Shown: piece by piece, positions 47,200 to 55,014 of the stretch
Layout: each line of letters starts with the position of its first letter
Position numbering within the stretch: the stretch's first letter is position 1
DNA from: Porticoccus sp. W117
Lineage (GTDB): Bacteria > Pseudomonadota > Gammaproteobacteria > Pseudomonadales > Porticoccaceae
Assembly (NCBI RefSeq): GCF_030341905.1
Contig: NZ_JATAAF010000006.1
Location: 1-64,000 of the forward strand
Direction of reading: 5' to 3'
DNA length: 64,000 nucleotides
Program-made: the position numbers and the translations under genes
The notes under the pieces: model-generated
Told to the model about the DNA's origin: nothing
Databases searched by the model: none
What the model saw: only the letters and a program-made list of their open reading frames with translations

Positions 47200-48651
47200 T
47201 CACAACGTATTAACCATAAACTTGTAACCACCTACTTCGGTGAAAAACAGTTTGTCTTGGTTACTGTCAAACCACTGGCGCCACTGTTGGGGCGTTTCAA
47301 ACTGTTGCGTTGTGTAACGGGCCAAAACGCGCTGTGCCAGCTCTACTTGATCGCCCTGCTCCAATAACGCAATACTGCGATCCAGAATCGCGGGGTTATT
47401 GTTGGCAATACCCAGTTGTTGGGCGTCGGCATCAAAGGCGAATTGATAACCTTCGCTGGCGTACAGATAGCCCATATTGGCTTCGTAATAAGCCAGGTAG
47501 CGATTCCAGTCCTCGCCAAATTCCTGTTGCAGGGATTTGGGAATGGATTTCACAAACCGGCTGCGATCCAGCGCCTTTGGCTTGCCCAGCAACTTGACCA
47601 TCATTTTGTCTTGCTCAGACCCTGTACCAGCCTGAACACGATCGTATTGCCCCTGCAGTACTGCATTGGCTTTATTGTGGTTTTCAAGCTGAACCGCCCA
47701 GCCCTGGTCTGACAGTTTGTAAGGGGCATCCATTGCCGCCAGGCGATGGGCCGACTTTTTGGCCACCAAGCGCTTGGCACCCTTGAAAGGCTTGATGTAG
47801 TGCACCGCATTGATAAAAGCCAGCTTGGCGGCTTCGGTCATATGCACAGGAGAAGAACGGAAACCCCACTGCAAAAAATTGCCATGGCGGGCAATCGCCA
47901 CAGCGTTTACCGACTTGATGCAGGTACCGCCAGAAATGTATTCCGTATCCGGCGAGTCGCCAGTGCCCGGCACCGTAACCAGCCCCGGTGGCAACGACAG
48001 CCCTTGCGGATCATCTACTTCCATCCGCAGCATCGGAATTTTTTTGGGGAGATTGCGACCGGAGTAGTAGTTGAACACTCCCCCTGCATAAGGTGTTTCA
48101 ACGTAGTCCAGAGGTACCTTATTGGGGCTGGAAAAAATCGGGTGGGACTCATCAAATTTAAACGCGGTTTTATCCAGGCAGTTACAGAGTGTTCCCATGG
48201 TCAAGGACAGGCTTGGCCCCATATTGGTTAAAGGGCCGGCAACAAAGATGGTTGCGTGATTAAAATCGTTCGGCAGCCAGCGCCAACCGGCGTGTGGCGA
48301 GGCATAACCATAACGCTCGCTGTCTGTCATATCCTTGCCATCCAGTTCCATGGGCAAGGCGTCAAAAACCGTAACATCGTAGTTGGCTGACATTTCCGGC
48401 TTGTAGGCTTCGCCATAAACCAGAGTGGCGTCAAAGTGCTGATTCAAAAACGCCATATACTCCGCCGCTTTGGTTTTGATCAGCTTGGCGTTGTCGGCAC
48501 GATTACCACCATAAGAGTAGCCCTCGACGGTATCTGGATTTTGCCCCACGTAAAGCACGCGGATTGGTTCATCCAGCGATTGCGATACCGGAGCGCATGC
48601 CACCAGTAACGTCACTACCACCGCTGCGGCCAGTAACCATAACTTTTTCAT
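47200..48651 (-). CDS. large lipoprotein, possible glutamine-amidotransferase-like (ThuA-type) N-terminal half
   Basis: 483 aa with lipobox LLVACAPVS. The first half (RVLYVGQNPDTVEGYSYGG ... NYDVTVFDALPMELDG ... HATIFVAGPLTN ... HGNFLQWGFRSSPVHMTEAAKLAFINAVHYI) has the strand-helix rhythm of ThuA-like amidotransferase folds; this is inference from pattern, not a clear match. The second half is helical. Cys in TLCNCLDK and SGGTCIKS could be redox-active or metal-bound. GGAGGG four bases before ATG 48651 fixes the start. It sits between the DsbD-alpha-like and TlpA-like genes. Function not known. Confidence 0.65.
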   Translation of the reverse strand: MKKLWLLAAAVVVTLLVACAPVSQSLDEPIRVLYVGQNPDTVEGYSYGGNRADNAKLIKTKAAEYMAFLNQHFDATLVYGEAYKPEMSANYDVTVFDALPMELDGKDMTDSERYGYASPHAGWRWLPNDFNHATIFVAGPLTNMGPSLSLTMGTLCNCLDKTAFKFDESHPIFSSPNKVPLDYVETPYAGGVFNYYSGRNLPKKIPMLRMEVDDPQGLSLPPGLVTVPGTGDSPDTEYISGGTCIKSVNAVAIARHGNFLQWGFRSSPVHMTEAAKLAFINAVHYIKPFKGAKRLVAKKSAHRLAAMDAPYKLSDQGWAVQLENHNKANAVLQGQYDRVQAGTGSEQDKMMVKLLGKPKALDRSRFVKSIPKSLQQEFGEDWNRYLAYYEANMGYLYASEGYQFAFDADAQQLGIANNNPAILDRSIALLEQGDQVELAQRVLARYTTQQFETPQQWRQWFDSNQDKLFFTEVGGYKFMVNTL

Positions 48652-48701
48652 ATTTCCCTCCAAATCAATTGCATAAAAAACGGCCAATTCAGCCAAAAAA
48701 A

Positions 48702-49214
48702 TTATTTCACTTCGATATCCAGAACAACCTTTTTCTTTTTCGGTGGCAAGCAGATATAGGGGTCGCAAGCCTGGTAATTGAAATTCACCGTAACCGGATA
48801 ATTACCCGGCGCCATATCAGCACCGGCTTTTAATGTTTGCTGAAAGATCAATTCGTCGTGATATACCAGAATATTCGGGTCAGCACTGTAGGGCTCTGCC
48901 GATGGCAGCTGCCATTCACCGGCTTCTTCCATACCCTCAGGCAAAGTTACGCTGTACGTAGTGACTTTAAACACTTGCGTGGGATCGTAGGCATAGATAT
49001 GCCAGTTGGGCATCACTGTGGTTTTAATAGCCACCTGGGCCGTATCGCCAGAAGCCATTGATGATTTTTCGAGAATGGCTGATACCGACACCGGGTTACG
49101 GGGTGTTAATTCTTCGACTGGAAGCGCTTTGATTCGGCTTTCAAAGTCGCCATCATCGGCGATAGCCAGTAAAGGCAGGGAAACAACAAATGGGAGAAAC
49201 AGGAATTTACACAT
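48702..49214 (-). CDS. stand-alone DsbD-alpha-like periplasmic protein
   Basis: 170 aa: signal peptide (FLFLPFVVSLPLLAIA) and one immunoglobulin-like domain of the DsbD N-terminal type (SVSAILEKSSMASGDTAQVAIKTTVMPNWHIYAYDP). The redox pair is in NYQACDPYICLPPKKKK (C150, C155), the place of the C103/C109 pair of E. coli DsbD, with one residue less between. No transmembrane or thioredoxin part follows. It should pass electrons or disulfides to a partner, plausibly the TlpA-like lipoprotein two genes downstream. Confidence 0.85.
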   Translation of the reverse strand: MCKFLFLPFVVSLPLLAIADDGDFESRIKALPVEELTPRNPVSVSAILEKSSMASGDTAQVAIKTTVMPNWHIYAYDPTQVFKVTTYSVTLPEGMEEAGEWQLPSAEPYSADPNILVYHDELIFQQTLKAGADMAPGNYPVTVNFNYQACDPYICLPPKKKKVVLDIEVK

Positions 49215-49224
49215 AACCGCCTCA

Positions 49225-49254
49225 GAAAAAAGGCCAGCCCAGGGTGGGCTGGCC
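49225..49254 (-). terminator. intrinsic terminator after the TonB receptor gene
   Basis: On the minus strand AGGCCAGCCC-ACCCT... forms a GGCCAGCCC/GGGCTGGCC stem (9 bp, perfect) followed by TTTTTT. It lies between the receptor stop and the DsbD-alpha-like start, so downstream genes get read-through or need another promoter. Confidence 0.9.
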
Positions 49255-49281
49255 TGTGATTACTTTAACCGGATAAGCATC

Positions 49282-52200
49282 TTAGATATCAAACTGCTTT
49301 GTCAGGTCAAGGTAAAGTACGCGACCACGGGGGTTTACCCGATTGGCAACGAAACCAGCGCTGTTTGAAACAAATGGGAACTCCTCATCCAACAGGTTCT
49401 GGGCACCCAGCGATACCCTCACACCACTCATCAGTCCAGAATCTGCCGGTGACGTATAGCCAAACTGCAGGTCAACCGTCATATACTGCTTGCTCGTGGT
49501 TGGAGTATCCACACTGCTGAAGAACGGGTTTCCAGACAGCATCGGGAACGTGGTATTTTCAACATCAGAAGGTGTTCTCGGGTTCACCACAGTAAAGGTC
49601 GAGCTGTAATTCATGGACGCAGTGACTGAGTAATTCTTATAAGACCAGCCAGTGGTAAAGTCGAACGCCCACTCACTGGGGCCAAACTGAGTGTCAGAAA
49701 GCACAGTAGGAGCCACCAAAGAACTCACCTGATTGCTTAGCTCAAGTGTGCGCACCGCATTGAGGTCGAACAGCCATTCACCATAATCCGTGGACAGCTG
49801 GTAGTTGGCGCCAATATCCACTGTTCGAGAAATTCGGCTGGCCAGGTTGAGCTGACGCGTGTCAAAGACAAATGCGTTATTCGTGCCGCGGAAAAACAGA
49901 GTGCCTTCCAAATCCTCGAAGTTATTTACTAATTGCAGGAGGTCAACAGTGCTACTCGGGGTGTCAATAAAGTTATCGTACTCGCTTTTACCGTAGGTAG
50001 CACTCAGAGACAATCCTTCTATTGCACCAGGGGTATAGTCAAAACCAAATGTAAAGGTATCGGCTTCCTGGGCGGTCAGGTCGCTGTTAGGGCCAGCCAA
50101 TCCCACTACTTCAAAACCAGATGTAAAGCCAAGGGCAGTAAGGGCCGCAGAAATATCGGGATCGAACCGGAATGAGTTTGTAAGGCGACTATTTCGCTTG
50201 AAGCCAAACAATTGCGTCGCCTGGGGTGCCAGGAAAGATTCCCCCCAGGTAGAGCGAATTCTGAGGTCGTCATTTACCTCCCAGTTCAGGCTGACCTGTG
50301 GACTGGTGCTGCTAAAGGATGCCTCCTGCGATACAACCGGGCCGAAGCTGTCTTCGCGAATCCGGGTAAAGGGAGGCAACGCAATACCCAGTAAAGCAGC
50401 TTCATCCACACCTTCCACGTCGACTCCCTGAACTGAGCCGCCAATAAAATTGCCCATATCATCAAACATTGGCACAAAACGACCGGCTGCGCTCCTTGCC
50501 TGTGAAAGCCCATCGTAGTCGAAAGACTCATAACGAGCCGCCAGAGTTAAGGTTAACTCCTGCATCAGGGGCAAATCTTTGAACAGGGGCAAGGCCACTT
50601 CAGCGTAAGCCGAGGTAACTTCAGTTGCAGAACTCAGCGGTACTTCACCAAGACCATCAGGGACAAATTCCGGAAACTCTGCCTCGAAATCACGGGCATT
50701 GCTTACTTCGCCATCGCGATACTGAATACCAAAAGCAGCTTGTGCATCACCGGCGGGAAGTGAAAACAGCGTACCGGTTATATTGGCATCAAAGGTCAGC
50801 TGGTCGGAGTCAAACCGAGACTGCTCTGTTCTTAAAAAGCGCCGCAACAACGCGGTATTTGCGGCCACATCCGCATCTGAAGTGGCAAACGGGTTTACTT
50901 GATCAACAAAGGCCGTCAACCCTGCTGTGGAGCCAGGAATAGGATCAAAGCCAAAGTTATCGGTCTGACCGTCCTCTTTACTGTATGACAGGGACACATC
51001 AAAATCCCAACCATCTACAAAAGCCAGGTCACCAGAAAGGCCTATAGACGCATTGATATTGTCCTGCTCTGTGGACTCATCCAGTTGTATCTGTGAAAGC
51101 TCCTGGGCGTAATCGTAACCAACAGCAACAAGCTGACCGGGGTTGGGGTTATTTGGGTTTGTCTCGCTGAGGATTGTCAAGCCGCGAAGGCTAGCAGCAG
51201 TATTGAAATCTTCGTCAAAAACGCTTGCTATTGCAAGAAAGCCCAGATTGGATATCCGGGCATCCAGAACCCTGCCATCTTGCTGCTGGGTATAAGATGC
51301 ATCAAAACTCAGAACCAGGCTATCGGAGAGTTCTTGTTCGCCACTGATGCGCAATGCACTGGTTTCTATCTCTGGCCCCAACACACGTGGCTCAAACCGT
51401 GAATAGGTAAACGGGCTTGGGCCTGAAATCTGAACAGACGCATCAGCTTCAAAGCCAGCAGGAAACCCTGGAAACGCTTCATACACAGGCCTTGGGTCGT
51501 TTCCACCTGCCAGACCGACAAGGCGAGTATTGATACCACCCAGATCACGGAAGTCACCCTGGCCCTGGGGGCCGGCACTGCGAATCAGGTCATTAAAATC
51601 AGAGGGTTTGGTTTTTGAAAAATCGGCACTGAGTGAGGCAAAACCACTGTCCCAGTTGATGGTGTAGCCTGCGGTCAAGCGGTTTACATCACCACCGGTA
51701 CTGGACTGTTCGGTGCGCGCCTGCAATACGACGCCCTCGTAATCCTTGCGAAGAATAACGTTAATAACACCGGCCACTGCATCCGCGCCGTAAACAGCCG
51801 ATGCACCATCCGTTAAAATATCAATACGCTCTATCTGAGAAAGCGGAATGGAGGATATATCGGTAAATGATCCAGAGCCGTTACCTGAAATGGCGCGACG
51901 GCGACCATTCACCAATATCAGAGTGGAACGGGTACCCAGCCCCCTTAAATTTGGCGCAGACGCACCCAGCGATGAGCTTATGCGCGCACCGGAGCCAAAC
52001 TCGCCCTGTTCAAGTTCAACACTCGCGGTGGTTTGGGTTGATAAGTTTTGCGGCAGGCGACGAAGCACATCGTCCAGTGAGGTGTAACCGCCTTTTTCCA
52101 GCTTGTCGCGACCGAGGCTAATCACCGGAGAAGCCGGTTTGTGGCCTTTCAAACGAGTACCGGTAATAACAATTTCTTCTTCAGGCTCTTCATCGGCATC

Positions 52201-52545
52201 ATCGCCTTGTGCTTCTTCTTCGCTGGTAATCAATACCACATTGTCTGCGGTAAATTTATGGGTTAAACCGGAGCCCTGAAGCATCATCCCCAATGCCTGC
52301 TCAACGGTGTATTCCCCTTCCAGGCCTCGCAGGTTCACTGAGGAACCCACTTCTTCAGAAATCAGCACCTGAATGCCTGCGGATTGGCCCAACTGAAAAA
52401 GCGCCGCAGACGCTTGCTGGCCATCGATATCGAATTTGATCTTTTCATCGTCTGCAAAAGACGTTGAAGCAGATACCAGCAAAGCCGCACCGGCAACTGC
52501 CATGGAAAGTTTGCGCCTTGATGGCATACATTTGATAGTTGGCAT
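49282..52545 (-). CDS. TonB-dependent receptor with N-terminal signalling (STN) domain
   Basis: 1087 aa. Signal peptide (about 1-31), STN signalling domain (about 35-105: FDIDGQQASAALFQLGQSAG, LRGLEGEYTVEQALGMML), TonB box-like EEEIVITGT, plug (SLDDVLRRLPQNLSTQT, NLRGLGTRSTLILVNGRR, IERIDILTDGASAVYGADAV) and a 22-stranded barrel to the C-terminus (VLYLDLTKQFDI). The STN domain would contact the FecR-like protein encoded upstream, giving substrate-dependent sigma activation. Substrate unknown. A shared promoter-like motif lies upstream; a terminator lies downstream. Confidence 0.93.
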   Translation of the reverse strand: MPTIKCMPSRRKLSMAVAGAALLVSASTSFADDEKIKFDIDGQQASAALFQLGQSAGIQVLISEEVGSSVNLRGLEGEYTVEQALGMMLQGSGLTHKFTADNVVLITSEEEAQGDDADEEPEEEIVITGTRLKGHKPASPVISLGRDKLEKGGYTSLDDVLRRLPQNLSTQTTASVELEQGEFGSGARISSSLGASAPNLRGLGTRSTLILVNGRRRAISGNGSGSFTDISSIPLSQIERIDILTDGASAVYGADAVAGVINVILRKDYEGVVLQARTEQSSTGGDVNRLTAGYTINWDSGFASLSADFSKTKPSDFNDLIRSAGPQGQGDFRDLGGINTRLVGLAGGNDPRPVYEAFPGFPAGFEADASVQISGPSPFTYSRFEPRVLGPEIETSALRISGEQELSDSLVLSFDASYTQQQDGRVLDARISNLGFLAIASVFDEDFNTAASLRGLTILSETNPNNPNPGQLVAVGYDYAQELSQIQLDESTEQDNINASIGLSGDLAFVDGWDFDVSLSYSKEDGQTDNFGFDPIPGSTAGLTAFVDQVNPFATSDADVAANTALLRRFLRTEQSRFDSDQLTFDANITGTLFSLPAGDAQAAFGIQYRDGEVSNARDFEAEFPEFVPDGLGEVPLSSATEVTSAYAEVALPLFKDLPLMQELTLTLAARYESFDYDGLSQARSAAGRFVPMFDDMGNFIGGSVQGVDVEGVDEAALLGIALPPFTRIREDSFGPVVSQEASFSSTSPQVSLNWEVNDDLRIRSTWGESFLAPQATQLFGFKRNSRLTNSFRFDPDISAALTALGFTSGFEVVGLAGPNSDLTAQEADTFTFGFDYTPGAIEGLSLSATYGKSEYDNFIDTPSSTVDLLQLVNNFEDLEGTLFFRGTNNAFVFDTRQLNLASRISRTVDIGANYQLSTDYGEWLFDLNAVRTLELSNQVSSLVAPTVLSDTQFGPSEWAFDFTTGWSYKNYSVTASMNYSSTFTVVNPRTPSDVENTTFPMLSGNPFFSSVDTPTTSKQYMTVDLQFGYTSPADSGLMSGVRVSLGAQNLLDEEFPFVSNSAGFVANRVNPRGRVLYLDLTKQFDI

Positions 52546-52610
52546 TTCCCACCCTCTTAATAGGTATATATTTTACTTGCTGCAGCCAGGGAATTATCCG
52601 TGGCTGGCCT

Positions 52611-52636
52611 ATTAACGGCTCACAAAAAAAATTCCC
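52611..52636 (-). promoter_or_regulatory. putative ECF sigma promoter of the TonB receptor gene
   Basis: On the minus strand GGGAATTTTTTTT (from 52636) is followed by GAGCCGTTAAT (ending 52611). Aligned without gaps to the region upstream of the sigma gene (54585-54560), the 29-base stretch agrees at 20 positions, including GGG, TTTT and GCCGTTAAT. CGT at -10 is typical of FecI/PvdS-type sigma factors. The start codon is 65 bases downstream. Confidence 0.62.
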
Positions 52637-52730
52637 GGAGTTTTTTTGAAATTAATAAGAATGGCTTAGAGGTACCCAGAATGACAAGGTAAACGTTGTC
52701 ACCAAATGAGTGGCAGAGAGGCTCAAAAAA

Positions 52731-52824
52731 CGTCATCTCCGCGAAAGCGGAGATCCATTGTGAATATGGCACTAAAGCCAGAAAATACGGTGGTCTATGG
52801 ATGCCCGCCTTCGCGGGCATGACG
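52731..52824. repeat. dispersed hairpin repeat, type 2 (94 bp)
   Basis: CGTCATCTCCGCGAAAGCGG pairs with CCGCCTTCGCGGGCATGACG; the loop is shared with the copy at 29197. It lies in the 383-base gap between fecR-like and receptor genes (52546-52928), upstream of the putative receptor promoter. Confidence 0.87.
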
Positions 52825-52834
52825 GTAGAAGAAT

Positions 52835-52912
52835 ATCCCGGACAGCAGTGCGCTTTCGCGGGTATGACGATTTAGGAGGTTATCCCAGGCAGCAGTGCCG
52901 CTTGCGCAGGAA
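52835..52912. repeat. two degenerate tandem copies of a roughly 46 bp unit
   Basis: TATCCCGGACAGCAGTGCGC (52835 onward) recurs as TATCCCAGGCAGCAGTGCCG (52881 onward). The core CCGGACAGCAGTGC is also the end of the 216 bp element at 31920. It lies just after the fecR-like stop. Confidence 0.6.
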
Positions 52913-52928
52913 AAACAGCGGCAAACTG

Positions 52929-53939
52929 CTATTTTTCAGAGATAACAACGCGATCAAAGTGATGAGTTACCTTGATGGGCAACAATTGTTCCAAACCATT
53001 TAATGTCGCTGAAAGCTCCGTCACGCTAACCAGCGCCGTTACGTTTACGTCCATTACGGCTTTATCTTCTATCAGGATTTTTTTCGCCGCGTAGCGATTC
53101 AGTTCTTTCACCACATCCGACATGGGTTCTTTATCAAACTGAATCCAGCCCTTGCGCCAATCGCTGTAGCGCGTCATGGATTCAGGCTGAACTACATCTA
53201 GGTGCTTACTGTCCGTGGAATAACTGGCCAGCCAACCGGCTCTTAGCAAGCCTTTGCGAGGGGCGGCTATGCCTTGTTTAAGGTTGCTGAGGTCAACAGC
53301 GACATCATCTACCGGTTCCATAGGGTCGTGCAATGCAACCAAACCCTCTACCACCGCTACCTGATAAGCGTCAGGAGTTTTGAAAATATTAAATGATGTG
53401 CCGAGCACAGTGACTTGCTTTTGCCCCAACTCAACCACGAAAGGCCGCACTGGATCTTCAGACACATCGAAAAACGCCTCGCCACGTTCCAGAATTACTC
53501 TGCGCTGGTTGTCAGACATTTCAATCAGTAATTGCGTGGCGGTATTCAGGGACACCTGTGAACCATCCTCCAATGTAATGGTTCGCTGCTCACCGACACC
53601 GGACACATAACGTTTGATATCGGTGTATTCCTGAACCTCTGCGGGTTGCATAAAAAACCAGGTGGTTGCCAGCGCCAACATCATACTGGCCGCGACAGCC
53701 AGCCAACGAAAATTCTTTTTGGGAGGCGCAAGAATGGTAGACAGCTGACCTTTTTCCTCAAGGGAGCTGACCAGGGCGATTTCTTCCAATGCGCCCAGAT
53801 AGGCGTGCCGAAATTCTGGCTCTGCTTTTGAGCGCTGCTGAATCATGGCCACTTCACCTTCGGACAATTCGCCCGAGTAAAGGCGCATCAGCGCGTAGCC
53901 CACATCTTCCTGCAAAATTTTCTCTTCCATAAGAGTCAT
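52929..53939 (-). CDS. fecR: FecR-family anti-sigma/sigma-regulator
   Basis: 336 aa. Cytoplasmic N-terminal helices (EEKILQEDVGYALMRLYSGELSEGEVAMIQQR; DUF4880-like), one membrane helix (WLAVAASMMLALATTWFF, about 78-95), FecR domain (GEQRTITLEDGSQVSLNTAT, GEAFFDVSEDPVRPFVVELG) and a C-terminal STN-like domain (VVKELNRYAAKKILIED). It senses the receptor state across the periplasm and controls the sigma factor. Its ATG overlaps the sigma stop (ATGA). Confidence 0.92.
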   Translation of the reverse strand: MTLMEEKILQEDVGYALMRLYSGELSEGEVAMIQQRSKAEPEFRHAYLGALEEIALVSSLEEKGQLSTILAPPKKNFRWLAVAASMMLALATTWFFMQPAEVQEYTDIKRYVSGVGEQRTITLEDGSQVSLNTATQLLIEMSDNQRRVILERGEAFFDVSEDPVRPFVVELGQKQVTVLGTSFNIFKTPDAYQVAVVEGLVALHDPMEPVDDVAVDLSNLKQGIAAPRKGLLRAGWLASYSTDSKHLDVVQPESMTRYSDWRKGWIQFDKEPMSDVVKELNRYAAKKILIEDKAVMDVNVTALVSVTELSATLNGLEQLLPIKVTHHFDRVVISEK

Positions 53940-54523
53940 GACTGTTTCCCCTTTGGGTAATTCCTGCGCTTTGCGCTTCTCAAACTGTTCATGGCCTGAG
54001 CGATATAATGCTCAACCTGTTTTACGGTTACGTTCATTTGCCGGGCAATTTCCCGATACCCCAAGTTGCGAAAACGGCTGAGTAAAAATGCTTTTTGCCA
54101 GCTGGGTTTCATGGCCAGAATCACTCGCCTCACCTGCTCCAGCTCCCGCTGATCCGCAATGATTTTTTCAAGCCCCGCTCCCCCGCTGTGCTCTTCCTGT
54201 TCCAGCTGGGCGGCTTGCTGGTAGTTTTGCCGCACTGACAATTTTCTGGCGCGATCCACAACCATGTTGTTTGCCATGGTCAGCAACAGGGCAATATTGC
54301 TTCCCGACGAGGCATCCATTTTCTGTTCCAGGTTATCCAGCGTGAGTAAGCGGGCAAACATATCCTGGACGATGTCTTCAACGTCGGCATCGGGCACCAG
54401 GCGACCGCGCAAGAATGTGCGCACCCCGGCGCCGTGTTTATCAAACAGGCGCTGCACGAGCTCATTGCGCTCGCAACGGCGAGCTGACGAGATATCAACA
54501 ACTTTTTTATGGGTGTGTTTCAC
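53936..54523 (-). CDS. FecI-like ECF RNA polymerase sigma factor
   Basis: 195 aa. Sigma-2 region (LFDKHGAGVRTFLRGRL; DADVEDIVQDMFARLL) and sigma-4 helix-turn-helix (AFLLSRFRNLGYREIARQMNVTVKQVEHYIAQAM). First gene of sigma-fecR-receptor. The region upstream carries the same motif as the receptor gene, suggesting self-activation. The start is taken at ATG 54523. Confidence 0.92.
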   Translation of the reverse strand: MKHTHKKVVDISSARRCERNELVQRLFDKHGAGVRTFLRGRLVPDADVEDIVQDMFARLLTLDNLEQKMDASSGSNIALLLTMANNMVVDRARKLSVRQNYQQAAQLEQEEHSGGAGLEKIIADQRELEQVRRVILAMKPSWQKAFLLSRFRNLGYREIARQMNVTVKQVEHYIAQAMNSLRSAKRRNYPKGKQS

Positions 54524-54559
54524 GCTTACTCTTATAGCACATCAGTAGCTAACCACCCG

Positions 54560-54586
54560 ATTAACGGCCCAGCATGAAAAAACCCC
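54560..54586 (-). promoter_or_regulatory. putative autoregulated ECF promoter of the sigma gene
   Basis: On the minus strand GGGGTTTTTTCATGC leads to GGGCCGTTAAT ending at 54560, 36 bases before the start codon. The GGG-to-CGTTAAT distance equals that upstream of the receptor gene (19 bases from the first G to C). Confidence 0.62.
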
Positions 54587-54621
54587 GAATTTTTTCATCG
54601 TGTCATTCAACTCAAAAAGAT

Positions 54622-54758
54622 CGTCATCCCCGCGCAGGCGGGGATCCATATTGACAGTGGCACTAACGCCTTGAAGTACGGTGGTGTCTGGATTATACGC
54701 TTCGCTCGCCCTGTGGGCGCTCAATGCAAGCATTAGTCCCGCCTGCGCGGGAATGACG
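54622..54758. repeat. type 2 repeat interrupted by about 43 bp
   Basis: The arms CGTCATCCCCGCGCAGGCGG and CCGCCTGCGCGGGAATGACG and the loop match the 94 bp copies, but this copy is 137 bp. The extra piece (about 54695-54737) is itself hairpin-like (GCTCGCCC-TGT-GGGCGCTC). It occupies most of the gap 54524-54816. Confidence 0.8.
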
Positions 54759-54816
54759 AGAGTGGGGCTTTACCGGACACTGTGGAGCGCAGCGAAGGGT
54801 AACGTAGCGCTATGCG

Positions 54817-54990
54817 TCAAGCGTACTCATCAATATGCGGTGTACCATCATTCTGATTGTCTTCGCCGGGCGGTGGTTTGGGCTTTTTGTGTTGCGGTGG
54901 CGGTTCGCGACGGCGACGGTCGCCGTCTTTAATCACCGGTTTGGATGGGCGAATGCCCGGTGCGGTGGGTATGGAAATACGATCTATCAT
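54817..54990 (-). CDS. 57 aa basic Pro-rich protein after fliA
   Basis: It begins MIDRISIPTAPGIRPSKPVI, continues with a very basic Pro-rich middle (RRRREPPPQHKKPKPPP) and ends with an acidic tail HIDEYA. AGGAGG precedes the ATG by four bases, and the gene starts 24 bases after the fliA stop on the same strand, so it looks translated as part of the flagellar operon. No fold or family recognised; probably disordered. Confidence 0.68.
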   Translation of the reverse strand: MIDRISIPTAPGIRPSKPVIKDGDRRRREPPPQHKKPKPPPGEDNQNDGTPHIDEYA

Positions 54991-55014
54991 GGGGCCTCCT
55001 AACCATCAGGCACG

